Part shown: positions 27,382 through 37,100 of the stretch, one piece after another | How positions within the stretch are numbered: position 1 is the stretch's first letter | How the letters are laid out: each line of letters begins with the position of its first letter | Assembly: GCF_025960875.1 (NCBI RefSeq) | Contig: NZ_JAODLR010000002.1 | Span: 62,001-126,000, forward strand | Direction of reading: 5' to 3' | Origin: Crystallibacter permensis | GTDB taxonomy: Bacteria; Actinomycetota; Actinomycetes; Actinomycetales; Micrococcaceae | DNA length: 64,000 nucleotides | The notes under the pieces: model-generated | The model's input: the letters and a program-made list of their open reading frames with translations, nothing else | The model's database searches: none | What the model was told of the DNA's origin: nothing | Program-made: the position numbers and the translations under genes

Positions 27382-28836
27382 GTGACTACTGCTACCAGCC
27401 CCGAAAAACAGGCCCGGAGACTGCCCTCGTGGGCCACCGCCTTCGGCCCGCAGATCATCGCCGCGCTGATCGCCGGCCTCATCCTTGGTCTCGTGGCCAA
27501 GGACATGGGCGACTCGGCCGCCGGCGAACCGAACTGGCTCACCGAGACCCTGACGACCATCGGCTCCAGCTATATCTCGCTGCTGAAGGCCGCCGTAGTG
27601 CCGCTGATCTTCACCGCCGTGGTCAGCTCCATCGCCAATCTTCGCGCGGTCTCCAATGCCGCCAAGCTGGCCTGGAACACGCTGCTCTGGTTCGCCATCA
27701 CCGCGTTCATCGCCGTGGTGATCGGCATGGTGCTGGGCACGGTCATGCAGCCCGGCGCAAGCGCTGCCGGCGAAGTGCCCGGCGAGTACACCGGGCGCAC
27801 CGGTGACTGGTGGGCGTTCCTGACTGGGCTGTTCCCGGGCAACTTCCTAGGGCTGGAAGCCAGCACCAAGGTGGCCGAATCCGGCGACATGACCACGAGC
27901 GTCAGCTTCAACGTGCTGCAGATCCTGGTCATCTCCATCGCCGTCGGCATCGCCGCCCTGAAGGTGGGCGCGCCCGCCGAGCCGTTCCTGAAGCTCAACG
28001 CCTCCGCACTGGCCGTGATCCAGAAGGTGCTGTGGTGGATCATCCGCGTGGCCCCGATCGGCACCGTTGGCCTGATCGGCAAGGCCGTTGCCACGTACGG
28101 CTGGGACACCATGGGTTCGCTGGCCATGTTCACACTGTCCATCTACGTGGGCCTGGCCCTGGTGGTCTTTGTGGTCTACCCGGTGCTGATCCGCAGCCAC
28201 GGGCTGTCCGTGAAGCAGTGGTTCTCCGGCGCGTGGCCTGCCATCCAGCTGGCCTTCGTTTCGCGTTCCTCCATGGGCACCATGCCGCTGACCCAGCGGG
28301 TGACCGAGCGGAACCTCGGCGTGCCGCGGGCCTACGCGTCCTTCGCCGTGCCGCTGGGCTCGACGACCAAGATGGACGGCTGCGCCTCGATCTACCCGGC
28401 GATCGCCGCGATCTTCGTCGCCCAGTTCTTCGGTGTGCAGTTGGACTTCACACACTACCTGCTGATCGCTTTGGTGGCCGTGCTTGGCTCGGCCGCGACG
28501 GCCGGAACCACCGGCGCCACCGTCATGCTGACCCTGACGCTGTCCACGCTGGGGCTGCCGCTGGAAGGCATCGGCCTGCTGCTGGCCATCGACCCGATCC
28601 TGGACATGGGCCGCACCGCGGTCAACGTGGCCGGCCAGACCGTGGTCCCGACGATTGTCTCCAAGCGCCAGGGCATTCTGGATCTGGACCTCTACAACGC
28701 GAAGCGCACCGGCGATCCGTTTACCGACGACGCCGCTGTGGACGCGGACGGGGTTGACCGGATTGAAACCGGCGCTGGGTCTGCCGAGGTTCCCACCGGA
28801 CGTCGTGAGGAAGACCTGGTCGACTCGAATCGCTGA
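27382..28836 (+). CDS. Dicarboxylate/amino acid:cation symporter (DAACS, GltP/DctA type)
   Basis: 484 aa, about eight membrane helices plus two re-entrant hairpins. Family marks: SRSSMGTMPL (HP1 tip, normally SSS-rich), TKMDGC at residues 329-334 (normally NMDGT), TAGTTGAT (HP2) and LDMGRTAVNVAGQ (normally NVTGD). Thus Lys330 stands where GltPh has Asn310 and Gln419 where it has Asp405, both Na1-site residues. The substrate-facing Asp and Arg of LDMGR are kept. Uptake of C4-dicarboxylate, glutamate or aspartate is likely, but the coupling ion is uncertain. The C-terminus has an extra acidic tail of about 50 residues. Followed by a strong terminator, so monocistronic. Confidence 0.92.
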   Translation: MTTATSPEKQARRLPSWATAFGPQIIAALIAGLILGLVAKDMGDSAAGEPNWLTETLTTIGSSYISLLKAAVVPLIFTAVVSSIANLRAVSNAAKLAWNTLLWFAITAFIAVVIGMVLGTVMQPGASAAGEVPGEYTGRTGDWWAFLTGLFPGNFLGLEASTKVAESGDMTTSVSFNVLQILVISIAVGIAALKVGAPAEPFLKLNASALAVIQKVLWWIIRVAPIGTVGLIGKAVATYGWDTMGSLAMFTLSIYVGLALVVFVVYPVLIRSHGLSVKQWFSGAWPAIQLAFVSRSSMGTMPLTQRVTERNLGVPRAYASFAVPLGSTTKMDGCASIYPAIAAIFVAQFFGVQLDFTHYLLIALVAVLGSAATAGTTGATVMLTLTLSTLGLPLEGIGLLLAIDPILDMGRTAVNVAGQTVVPTIVSKRQGILDLDLYNAKRTGDPFTDDAAVDADGVDRIETGAGSAEVPTGRREEDLVDSNR

Positions 28837-28868
28837 CCTGTTGCGCTAGGTACAGCAGTACGTACAAG

Positions 28869-28907
28869 AAAACGCTCGGCCGGGAAATGCCTCCGGCCGA
28901 GCGTTTT
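28869..28907. terminator. Bidirectional rho-independent terminator after dctA-type gene
   Basis: AAAACGCTCGGCCGG (28869-28883) pairs perfectly with CCGGCCGAGCGTTTT (28893-28907), a 15-bp stem with a nine-base loop and T and A tails. Confidence 0.9.
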
Positions 28908-29060
28908 GCTGTTCAGGAACGGTGTATCCCCCAACGATCCACCGGTCCCGGAACGATGCAGCCCCCGACGGTGCACCGGCCCATTCCGCTGCCTTCGCCA
29001 CTCTGTGGTGCAAGAAGGCAGCGGAAGAATCCCTGTGGAGATCATACGGTCCGGAGCGGC

Positions 29061-29078
29061 ATGTTGATAAATCAACAT
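29061..29078. promoter_or_regulatory. 18-bp palindrome (operator candidate) upstream of maf
   Basis: ATGTTGAT-AA-ATCAACAT, with eight-base perfect arms in an otherwise GC-rich gap 105 bp before maf. It is AT-rich and compact, as expected for a dimeric regulator site. The two-base centre differs from FNR/CRP boxes (four to six bases). Confidence 0.5.
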
Positions 29079-29169
29079 TGGATATGTCGGTTTGTGCGCT
29101 GCTTGCCGGGCGGCGGCCGAAGCGGCGGCGTTCTTCGCCGGCTGATGCGGGCCTTGCGGACGCGGGCAT

Positions 29170-29175
29170 TACGCT
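29170..29175 (+). promoter_or_regulatory. Leaderless promoter -10 of maf
   Basis: TACGCT ends seven bases before the GTG at 29183. An AGGG sequence also falls in the gap, so a short-leader start is possible too. Confidence 0.45.
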
Positions 29176-29182
29176 TAGGGAC

Positions 29183-29848
29183 GTGACTGATTTGCACCTG
29201 ATTCTCGCCTCCGCCTCCCCCGCCCGCACCAAACTCCTCACCGACGCCGGCATCGCCCACAGCATTCTCGTGTCCGATGTAGACGAGGACGCTGTGACAG
29301 CGCGCTACGGGCTGACGGATCCGCACGACACCGCCTTGCTGCTCGCGCGGGCCAAGGCTGAAGCCGTCGCAAGCCTCCCCGAGGCGGAGGGGGCGCTGGT
29401 TTTGGGCTGCGACTCCGTGTTCGAGCTCGACGGCGAACCACACGGCAAGCCGCACGAACCCGAGATTGCCCGAGAGCGCTGGCACCGGATGAGCGGCCGC
29501 CACGGCGTGCTGCACACCGGGCACTGGCTGGTCGACTGCAGGGACGTGCCCGCGGACTCGGATGAGGATGAAGAGAGGAACAACGACGCCGGGACCGGCG
29601 CCACCATCGGTGCAGTTGCCTCGGCCGGCGTCTACTTCGCCCAACTCAGCGATGCAGAGATCGACGCCTACATCGCCACCGGCGAGCCGCTCCAGGTAGC
29701 AGGTTCCTTCACTATCGACTCGCTGGGCGGAGCCTTCATCGAGCGCGTCGACGGAGACCCGCACGCCGTCGTCGGTCTTTCGGTTTCCACCCTGCGCCAC
29801 CTGCTGGCAAGTGCCAACGTGCAGATTACGGACCTCTGGGGGCAATAA
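29183..29848 (+). CDS. maf: Maf-family nucleoside triphosphate pyrophosphatase
   Basis: 221 aa from GTG 29183; the frame is open upstream but family similarity starts at LHLILASASPARTKLL. Maf motifs present: SASPARTKLL, the VLGCDSVFELDG metal-binding segment, GKPHEPEIARERWHRMSGRHGVLHTG and SFTIDSLGGAFIERVDGD (quoted in parts). Hydrolyses non-canonical or pyrimidine NTPs (dTTP/UTP type) to NMP and pyrophosphate and limits their incorporation. The insert about residues 118-134 (acidic, SDEDEERNND) is unusual. In many actinobacteria maf lies directly between accE and accA; here both sides are interrupted. Confidence 0.92.
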   Translation: MTDLHLILASASPARTKLLTDAGIAHSILVSDVDEDAVTARYGLTDPHDTALLLARAKAEAVASLPEAEGALVLGCDSVFELDGEPHGKPHEPEIARERWHRMSGRHGVLHTGHWLVDCRDVPADSDEDEERNNDAGTGATIGAVASAGVYFAQLSDAEIDAYIATGEPLQVAGSFTIDSLGGAFIERVDGDPHAVVGLSVSTLRHLLASANVQITDLWGQ

Positions 29849-29899
29849 CAGACGGCAGCCACCCGGGCGACGTGGCCCGCGTATCGGACCCCGCGGGAA

Positions 29900-30601
29900 T
29901 CAGCTATCGTCCCTGCCGGAGTTGCCTTTGTCCTGGCCGGAACCAGGACCTGTCCCAGCTCCTCCCTTATGCCCGTCACCCTCGGATCCACCCGGGCCTG
30001 TCACATTGTCCCGGCCGGCGCCGTTGTCCTTCTTGCTGACGTTGTTGCCCTGGCCTGGAAGTTCTTTGTCCCGCTGACTGTTGCCATTTCCCTGGCCGCC
30101 GTCCGGCTCAGCCGGCACGGGCGAGGTCTCGGAAGGGTCCGGGGCAGAGACTGTGGAAGGGGGTGCGTGCACCGGGGCCGGCAGAAGAGGAATCGGCTGC
30201 CCCTGGATCGGTTCCGTTTTCCCAACACTGTTCGGCGTCTCCGGCGCAGCCGCTTCTGTTTCAGGATTCGGCGTTTCCGAAGGAGGCGATGCAGCAGCTA
30301 GTTCCGCGGCAAGGTCTGCGCCGAGTTGCTCGATGGCGGCTTCGATGCTCTGGTAGCGGGCGAAAGAGACGTCGCCGTCCCCGGCTGCCTGTCTCAATTC
30401 CTCTGTCAGGTCGCCCAGATCCTCGATCGCTTTCTCATAATCCCCGGCGGCCGCGGCGGTCCGGACCTCGGCCGCGTGGGTCTGCATTCTTTCGGCGGCT
30501 CCTGTATTCAGCTGTGGCGGCGCAGTGCAGGCGCTGCCGAGCAGCACGGCAGAAACTGCCGCAGCAGCTGCGAAACGGCGAACACCTTGTGGCTTCTTCA
30601 T
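29900..30601 (-). CDS. Putative lipoprotein with Pro/Gly-rich tail, paired with the kinase
   Basis: 233 aa. Signal peptide with a lipobox-like GSAC (Cys25), then a helical region (about 35-100) and a long disordered tail rich in Pro, Glu, Gly and Asn. No known domain recognised. The ATG overlaps the stop of the upstream Ser/Thr kinase by four bases (ATGA), so it is translationally coupled. Possible roles are an extracellular partner or sensor part of the kinase, which itself has only a short outer segment. Converges with maf 51 bp away. Confidence 0.78.
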   Translation of the reverse strand: MKKPQGVRRFAAAAAVSAVLLGSACTAPPQLNTGAAERMQTHAAEVRTAAAAGDYEKAIEDLGDLTEELRQAAGDGDVSFARYQSIEAAIEQLGADLAAELAAASPPSETPNPETEAAAPETPNSVGKTEPIQGQPIPLLPAPVHAPPSTVSAPDPSETSPVPAEPDGGQGNGNSQRDKELPGQGNNVSKKDNGAGRDNVTGPGGSEGDGHKGGAGTGPGSGQDKGNSGRDDS

Positions 30602-31731
30602 GGGACAAGGTTCCGTTCAAGGTTCCGCATGTGCTCTTCGAGCTCTCCGGTCAGGGCCGGCGATGGTGCCGGGACAGAGGTCTGAGCCTCTTGCGGACCG
30701 GACGCCAGCGAAGGTACAAGGACCGCAATACCAGCGAGCACGAGGACAGCAACGATGGTCCAGACGGCAAACTTGAGCGTGGGCAGCGACCGCAGAGGTC
30801 TTGCCACCGGGGAAGCCGGCATGGCTGCCGTACTGCTCTCCGGCCTCTCCGGCGACTCCAGGGCGGGCTCTGGCTCCCACACCCTGTTATCCAGGTCGGC
30901 CAGCAGGGCAGCTACTTCGGCGGCGTCGGGTCGGGCGGCAGGATCCATCGCAGTCATCTTCGAGAGAAGGCGAACCCATCCAGGGCCGATCCCCGCTGGG
31001 ATAACCGGTCCGCGTTGCAGGCGGGCCACTGCCGATTCGACCGGACTGCCGGGGAATTCGACGTGACCGGTCAGGCACTCCAACAGGACCAGTCCCAGGG
31101 AGTAGATATCGCTGGATGTTCCGAGTGCCCCGCCGTGCGCCTGCTCCGGGCTCAGGTAGGTTGCGGTTCCGACCGTCTGCCCGGTGGCGGTCAGCCGTGT
31201 TCCTTCCAAGACGCGGGCAATGCCAAAATCCATGAGCTTGGCCATGGCTTCACCAGTATCTTCATCGAACGCGAGCATGATGTTCGCCGGCTTGAGGTCG
31301 CGGTGGATCACACCCCGGACGTGGACATAGTGAAGTGCAGCCGCCAGTTGGTGACCGGTCTTTGCTACATCCCTGGCCTCCAGCGGCCCCAACCGAAGCC
31401 GGTTTCGCAGGTCCTTGCCTTGCGCGAGCTCCATCACCACAAAGGAGCGGGTCCCATCGGAGGAGGTCTCCCTCCCTGCATCGTAAACAGTCACCAGGCC
31501 TGGGTGGTTGAATGTCGACAGCAGTTGTACCTCTGCCTCCTGACGCCGCAGCTCTCCTTCGTCGCTGACATCAGGGCGGAAAACCTTTACCGCGACGAAT
31601 CGGCCCAGCACGTCGTCCACGGCCTTATAGACCGCCGCTGATCCGCCCCGCCCGATCAGTTCCTGAAGCTTGTAACGGCCTCCCAGGCTAACTGGCAGAA
31701 CCTGCCCCAAATACACGTCCCCCACTGCCAT
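30598..31731 (-). CDS. Membrane Ser/Thr protein kinase (Hanks type), no PASTA domains
   Basis: 377 aa. Kinase domain about 19-275: glycine loop IGRGGSAAVYKA, catalytic Lys in VAVKVF, HRDLKPAN catalytic loop, MDFGIAR metal loop and activation segment TGQTVGTATYLSPEQ. All catalytic residues are present. A Pro/Ala linker leads to one membrane helix (about 316-340) and about 40 outer residues, so it differs from PknB, which carries PASTA repeats. ATG start with GGGAG upstream. It forms a two-gene unit with the downstream lipoprotein and is inserted between maf and accA. Substrates unknown. Confidence 0.93.
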   Translation of the reverse strand: MAVGDVYLGQVLPVSLGGRYKLQELIGRGGSAAVYKAVDDVLGRFVAVKVFRPDVSDEGELRRQEAEVQLLSTFNHPGLVTVYDAGRETSSDGTRSFVVMELAQGKDLRNRLRLGPLEARDVAKTGHQLAAALHYVHVRGVIHRDLKPANIMLAFDEDTGEAMAKLMDFGIARVLEGTRLTATGQTVGTATYLSPEQAHGGALGTSSDIYSLGLVLLECLTGHVEFPGSPVESAVARLQRGPVIPAGIGPGWVRLLSKMTAMDPAARPDAAEVAALLADLDNRVWEPEPALESPERPESSTAAMPASPVARPLRSLPTLKFAVWTIVAVLVLAGIAVLVPSLASGPQEAQTSVPAPSPALTGELEEHMRNLERNLVP

Positions 31732-32026
31732 CCTTTGCTCCCAAGGGCACCGCTTTGGCGCGCTTGATCCTCCCTACGGGTTACCGACAGGTATACAGGA
31801 GGCGAACGGCCGACGGTACCTAAAACGGCGAATCGGCCTCAATGGATTATCGTCACAGTGGGACCGCACCTCCCTGGCGGGCGGAGACACCCAAGACCAG
31901 CTCCCACCACCGCCCCTTTTGTAGAACACCTACAAAGAACCACGCCCATACACGCAGAAATGGCATGCTTCATGGGCGAAAACCGCAAAACCGCGCTAGG
32001 CTCCTCAAGGATAGAAGGAGCTTTGA

Positions 32027-33811
32027 ATGACCCAGCGCATCACCAAGGTACTGATCGCCAACCGTGGTGAAATTGCCGTCCGCGTAATCCGAGCCGCACG
32101 GGATGAAGGCCTCGCCTCCGTCGCCGTTTACGCGGAGCCTGACCGGGATGCGCTGCATGTCCGTCTGGCCGACGAGGCCTACTCTCTGGGTGGCAGCACC
32201 GCCACGGAGTCCTATCTGGCCATGGACAAACTGCTCGAAGCGGCCGCCGCCTCCGGTGCCGACGCCGTGCACCCCGGCTACGGCTTCCTCGCCGAAAACG
32301 CGGACTTCGCCCAGCGGGTCATCGACGCCGGGCTGATCTGGATCGGCCCCTCCCCCGACGCCATCGCCAAACTCGGCGACAAGGTCCAGGCCCGGCACAT
32401 CGCCGAGAAGGTCGGCGCTCCCCTGGTTCCCGGCACCGCGGATCCGGTGCAGGGCGTGGACGAGGTCCTGGCCTTCGCGGACACCTACGGCCTGCCGCTG
32501 GCCATCAAGGCCGCTTACGGCGGCGGCGGCCGCGGCATCAAAGTGGTCCGCGACCGGGACGAGATCCCCGAAGCCTTCGAGTCCGCGGTCCGCGAAGCAA
32601 CGGCCGCCTTCGGCCGCGGCGAGTGCTTCGTGGAGCGGTTCCTCGATGCACCCCGGCATGTCGAAACCCAATGCCTCGCCGATGCGCACGGCAACGTCGT
32701 CGTTATTTCCACCCGCGACTGCTCGCTGCAGCGCCGCAATCAGAAGCTCGTCGAGGAAGCACCCGCCCCGTTCCTGAGCGCGGACCAGAACTACCGGCTG
32801 TACGAAGCGTCCAAGGCCATCATGCTCGAAGCGAAGTATCAGGGCGCGGGCACCTGCGAGTTCCTGGTCGGCCAGGACGGCACCATCTCCTTCCTCGAGG
32901 TCAACACGCGGCTGCAGGTTGAGCACCCCATTTCCGAGGAGGTTGCCGGCGTGGACCTGGTCCGCGAGCAGTTCCGGCTGGCCTGCGGCGAGGAACTGGG
33001 CTACGGCGATCCCGAAATCCGCGGCCACTCCTTTGAATTCCGCATCAACGGCGAGGACGCCGGCCGCAACTTCATGCCGGCTCCCGGCACGGTGGAATCG
33101 ATGAAACTGCCCACCGGCCCCGGTGTCCGCGTGGACTCCGGCGTCGAAGCCGGCGAGGTGGTCGGCGGCAACTTCGACTCCCTGCTCGCCAAGCTCGTGG
33201 TCACCGGCGCCAGCCGCAACCAGGCCCTGCAGCGCGCCCGCCGCGCCCTGGAGGAGATGGAGATCGTCGGCATGCCGACCGTCCTGCCCTTCCACCGCGC
33301 CGTGACTGCGGATCCGGACTTCGCCCCGGCGGACCCGCTGGAGCCCTTCAAGGTCCACACCCGCTGGATCGAGACGGAGTTCGTCAACAAGATTCCCGCC
33401 TTTGATGCCGCGGCGTCAACAACCAACGACGACGACGGCGAGCGCCAGCGCGTGACCGTTGAGGTGGGCGGCAAACGGCTGGAAGTTGTGCTCCCCGCCG
33501 GCCTGAATACCTCCGGCGGCTCCGCCACCAAGTCCAACGGCAAGCCCAAGCGCGGCCGCGGACGTTCCGGCGGCTCGGCTGGCGCGGCGGCCAGCGGGGA
33601 CGATCTGTCCTCACCCATGCAGGGCACCATCGTGAAGGTGGCCGTCAGCGAAGGTGACACGGTTGCGGAAGGCGATCTCGTCGTCGTGCTTGAGGCCATG
33701 AAGATGGAGCAGCCGCTGACAGCGCACAAGGCCGGCACCGTTTCCAAACTGACGGCGAAGCCGGGCGCCACGGTCTCCGCCGGCGCGGTGCTGGCCGCCA
33801 TTATCGACTAG
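32027..33811 (+). CDS. accA: Acyl-CoA carboxylase alpha subunit (biotin carboxylase plus BCCP)
   Basis: 594 aa. Carboxylates biotin using ATP and bicarbonate. ATP-grasp biotin carboxylase at about 5-450: [43 protein letters not shown] Gly/Lys-rich linker leads to the BCCP domain with EAMKMEQ, where Lys559 is the biotin acceptor. ATG with AAGGAG seven bases upstream. In Corynebacteriales and Arthrobacter this subunit serves acetyl- and propionyl-CoA carboxylases with AccD and AccE; those partners are 11 kb upstream here. Divergent from the kinase operon. Confidence 0.96.
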   Translation: MTQRITKVLIANRGEIAVRVIRAARDEGLASVAVYAEPDRDALHVRLADEAYSLGGSTATESYLAMDKLLEAAAASGADAVHPGYGFLAENADFAQRVIDAGLIWIGPSPDAIAKLGDKVQARHIAEKVGAPLVPGTADPVQGVDEVLAFADTYGLPLAIKAAYGGGGRGIKVVRDRDEIPEAFESAVREATAAFGRGECFVERFLDAPRHVETQCLADAHGNVVVISTRDCSLQRRNQKLVEEAPAPFLSADQNYRLYEASKAIMLEAKYQGAGTCEFLVGQDGTISFLEVNTRLQVEHPISEEVAGVDLVREQFRLACGEELGYGDPEIRGHSFEFRINGEDAGRNFMPAPGTVESMKLPTGPGVRVDSGVEAGEVVGGNFDSLLAKLVVTGASRNQALQRARRALEEMEIVGMPTVLPFHRAVTADPDFAPADPLEPFKVHTRWIETEFVNKIPAFDAAASTTNDDDGERQRVTVEVGGKRLEVVLPAGLNTSGGSATKSNGKPKRGRGRSGGSAGAAASGDDLSSPMQGTIVKVAVSEGDTVAEGDLVVVLEAMKMEQPLTAHKAGTVSKLTAKPGATVSAGAVLAAIID

Positions 33812-34119
33812 GCAGCCCGGCGTCGGCCGCATTCCCCCGGCTAGCCAGTATCGGGCTTTGCCCCTGGCAGCTCCAGTCCAGGTGCCCGGTTCCGTTGAGG
33901 GACCGGGCACCGCTGGTTAACGGACGGTGCGCACGGCTGTGCCGCCTGCAGTGTGGACTCCCCGAACCACGCTCCGACTAGGGCCTCAACTTTTTCCAAG
34001 GGTGCTGGTGTAAGGCTCGCACAGACGGCACAGCGGCTCCATCCACTCGCACCGGACGGCCCGGCCGTTTGGGGAGGCTTCGCGCAAAGAGCGGGTCCAT
34101 TCGGAATTGGGGAAACACG
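33812..34119. other. 308-bp intergenic region between accA and the peroxidase gene
   Basis: Holds the hairpin at 33881-33911. No further structure, promoter with clear boxes or small gene is visible. Confidence 0.6.
33881..33911. terminator. Terminator-like hairpin after accA
   Basis: GGTGCCCGGT (33881-33890) pairs perfectly with ACCGGGCACC (33902-33911); 11-base loop, no T-run. Confidence 0.55.
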
Positions 34120-37100
34120 ATGGACAAGAGTCCGCGGCACATTTCAGCGCGCCGCAAAACGAGGACCAAACTGGCAGCATTGGCCACCGGCAGCGCGGTG
34201 GTCTTATCCGGGGTGATGCTCCCCGGCCAAGCTGCGGCGGCACCGCCGCCGGGTCAGGACTTCAATGTCACCACCGGTGATCTGGAGTTCATTATCAAGC
34301 AGATCGACATATCCGAAGCGCACGCCGAGGACACCATTGTTGAAGACGAGGATTCATCTCCGCTGTGCCGGGCCGGCGCCACCTTCAACATCGCCAAACA
34401 GACACATTTCGACGTCGACGGCGACCCTTGCGTGGGTTCGCCGACGCTGCCGTTCGGGCTGCGGACCGTTGACGGCCGCTGGAACAACCTCATGCCCGGC
34501 CAGGACGGCTACGGAACAAGCGGGAAGGATTTTCCGCGGCTGCTTCCGGCCGACTTCAAGGATGCCGATCCGATTCCCGGCGGCGGCGCACCAGGCGGCG
34601 CTCCGGGGACGCCGACCTCGTACAAAAGCACCGACGGGGAATTCGTCTACGACGCGGAACCGCGCATCATCAGCAACTTGATCGTCGACGAGACCATCGA
34701 CAATCCCGCCGCAGTGGCAGCGTCCGAGCGGATTGAAGGATCCGGCCTCGTTGACGGCACCGCGTTCAGCCGAACGTATGGCACCACGCTGTTCGACACG
34801 TCCGCTGAAATCAGCAAGGCCAACTACAACCCGGGGGTCCCCGTGGCCTACATAGCCCGGGCGGATGACTACTCTGATGCATTGGCAGCAGGACCGGCGG
34901 CCATGGCCAACGGCGGACCGCTGCTGCTGGTCAATTCAAACAGCATTCCCGCCTCCATCCGGACCGAACTGGCCCGGCTCCAGCCGCAGCGCATCGTGGT
35001 TGTCGGCGGCGATGTTGCTGTCACAGCCAATGTAGCCACCACGCTCCAGCAATTCACGGCAGGAACGGTGACCCGCCAGGCCGGGACAACCCGCTACGAC
35101 ACCGCGGCGGCCATCAGTCGGGCCAACCATCCCGATGGTGCGTCCAAGGTGTTCATCGCAACGGGCCTGAACTTCCCGGATGCGTTGGCCGCCGCCGCCC
35201 CTGCGGCCAGGGACGGCAATCCCGTCCTCCTGGTTACCAGGGACGGCATCCCTGCGTCCACCGCCACTGAACTGGACCGGTTGAATCCCTCTGAGATTGT
35301 TGTTCTCGGCGGGCCAAAGGCGGTCAGCGACCCGGTCTTCAACCAGCTGAACAGCCGGACCGACTCCACCGTCACCCGGATCGGCGGAACCACGTTGTAT
35401 GACACGGCCGCGATGATCTCGGCCGAACACTACGCATCCGGCGTGGACACCGTTTATCTCAGCACCGGGGAGAACTTCCCGGATGCGCTTTCCGGTTCGC
35501 CTGCCGCGGGGAAGCGGGGTGCGCCCATCCTGCTGGTTCCCAAGAGCGGCGCAGTCCCGGCCAGTGTCGCTGCCGAACTGCAGCGGCTCAAGGCCAAGAA
35601 AGCCATTGTCCTCGGCGGCCCGATGGCCGTCAGCGCAGGAGTGGAAGCCGAACTGGCCGGCTTGGTCGGGGGTTCCGAAATCTTCATCCCCGACGTTGCT
35701 ACAGATGAGGGCCTCTCGGCTTCCGTAACCAGCTTCTTCACGTTCTTTGGGCAGTTCTTCGACCACGGCCTGGACCAGGTATCCAAGGGCGGCAACGGCA
35801 CCATCGTAGTCCCGCTGCAGCCAGATGATCCGCTGTATGTCGAGGGCTCCCGTACCAACTTCCTGACCCTCTCCCGCGCCACCATCGGCGAGGACGGCAG
35901 CCAGGAGCATACCAACCGCACCACACCGTTCGTCGACCAGAACCAGACCTACACATCGCACCCCTCGCACCAGGCGTTCCTCCGGGAGTATGCGGCCGGA
36001 ACAAACGGACCCGAGATCACCGGCAAACTGCTCAACGGCGTCGGCGGTGAGGGCCTGGCTACCTGGAACGACGTCAAGAACCAGGCCCGTACCGTCCTCG
36101 GCATCAACCTGACGGACACGGACGTCCTGAACGTACCGATGCTGCGGGTGGATCCGTACGGCCGCTTTGTTCCGGGCCCAAACGGCTATCCGCAACTGGT
36201 TCTCGAAGACGGCACCATGGTTGAAGGCGATCCTGCCAATGGCGGCGTTGGCGTACCGGAGAACGTGGTCCGTGTGAACCAGGCTTTCCTGGACGACATT
36301 GCACATGGCGCTACGCCGAATCCACCGAGCGGTTACGACGCCGAGCTGCTGTTAAGCCACTTCGCCACCGGCGACGGACGCGGCAACGAGAACATTGCCC
36401 TGACCGCTGTGCACCACGTGTTCCATTCGGAACACAACCGGGTCATGGACCAGGTCGACGACTTCCTGCAGAACGAGGCACCCGCCGAACTTCGGGAGCG
36501 GTACATGGCCGAGGACGGTATTTGGGACTACGGTGAGCGGCTGTTCCAGGCGGCGCGCTTCTTCACCGAGATGCAATACCAGCACCTCGTTTTCGAAGAG
36601 TTTGCCCGCCGGATCCAGCCGAACATCGATGCCACGACCCTCAACGAGAATTCCTACATGCCGGATGTTGACCCGGCCATCGTCGCGGAATTCGCGCACG
36701 TGGTCTACCGGTTTGGGCATTCATTGCTGACCGAGGACATCCGGCGCGAGGTCAACGGCGAGATGGAGGACATACCGCTCTTCGACGGCTTCCTGAACCC
36801 GCAGGGTTACTTGACAGCTCCTGACGGCACTGCACTGTCACCGGATGAGGCTGCCGGCTCCATCATCCGGGGCACCACGCATCAGACGGCAAACGCCATC
36901 GACGAATTCGTGACCGATACGCTGCGCAACCAGTTGCTGGGACTGCCGCTGGACCTGGCCACGATCAATATGCTGCGGGCACGCGAGACCGGTGTTCCGT
37001 CACTGCAGGTGGCACGCCAAACGTTCTACGAAGATTCGCGGCATCCGGAACTTGCCCCGTACACCAGCTGGGAAGACTTCCGGCTGGCGATGAAGAATCC

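Noticed and set aside
29061-29078. FNR/CRP box before maf
   Set aside because: TTGAT and ATCAA arms are present but are two bases apart, not the four of an FNR site.
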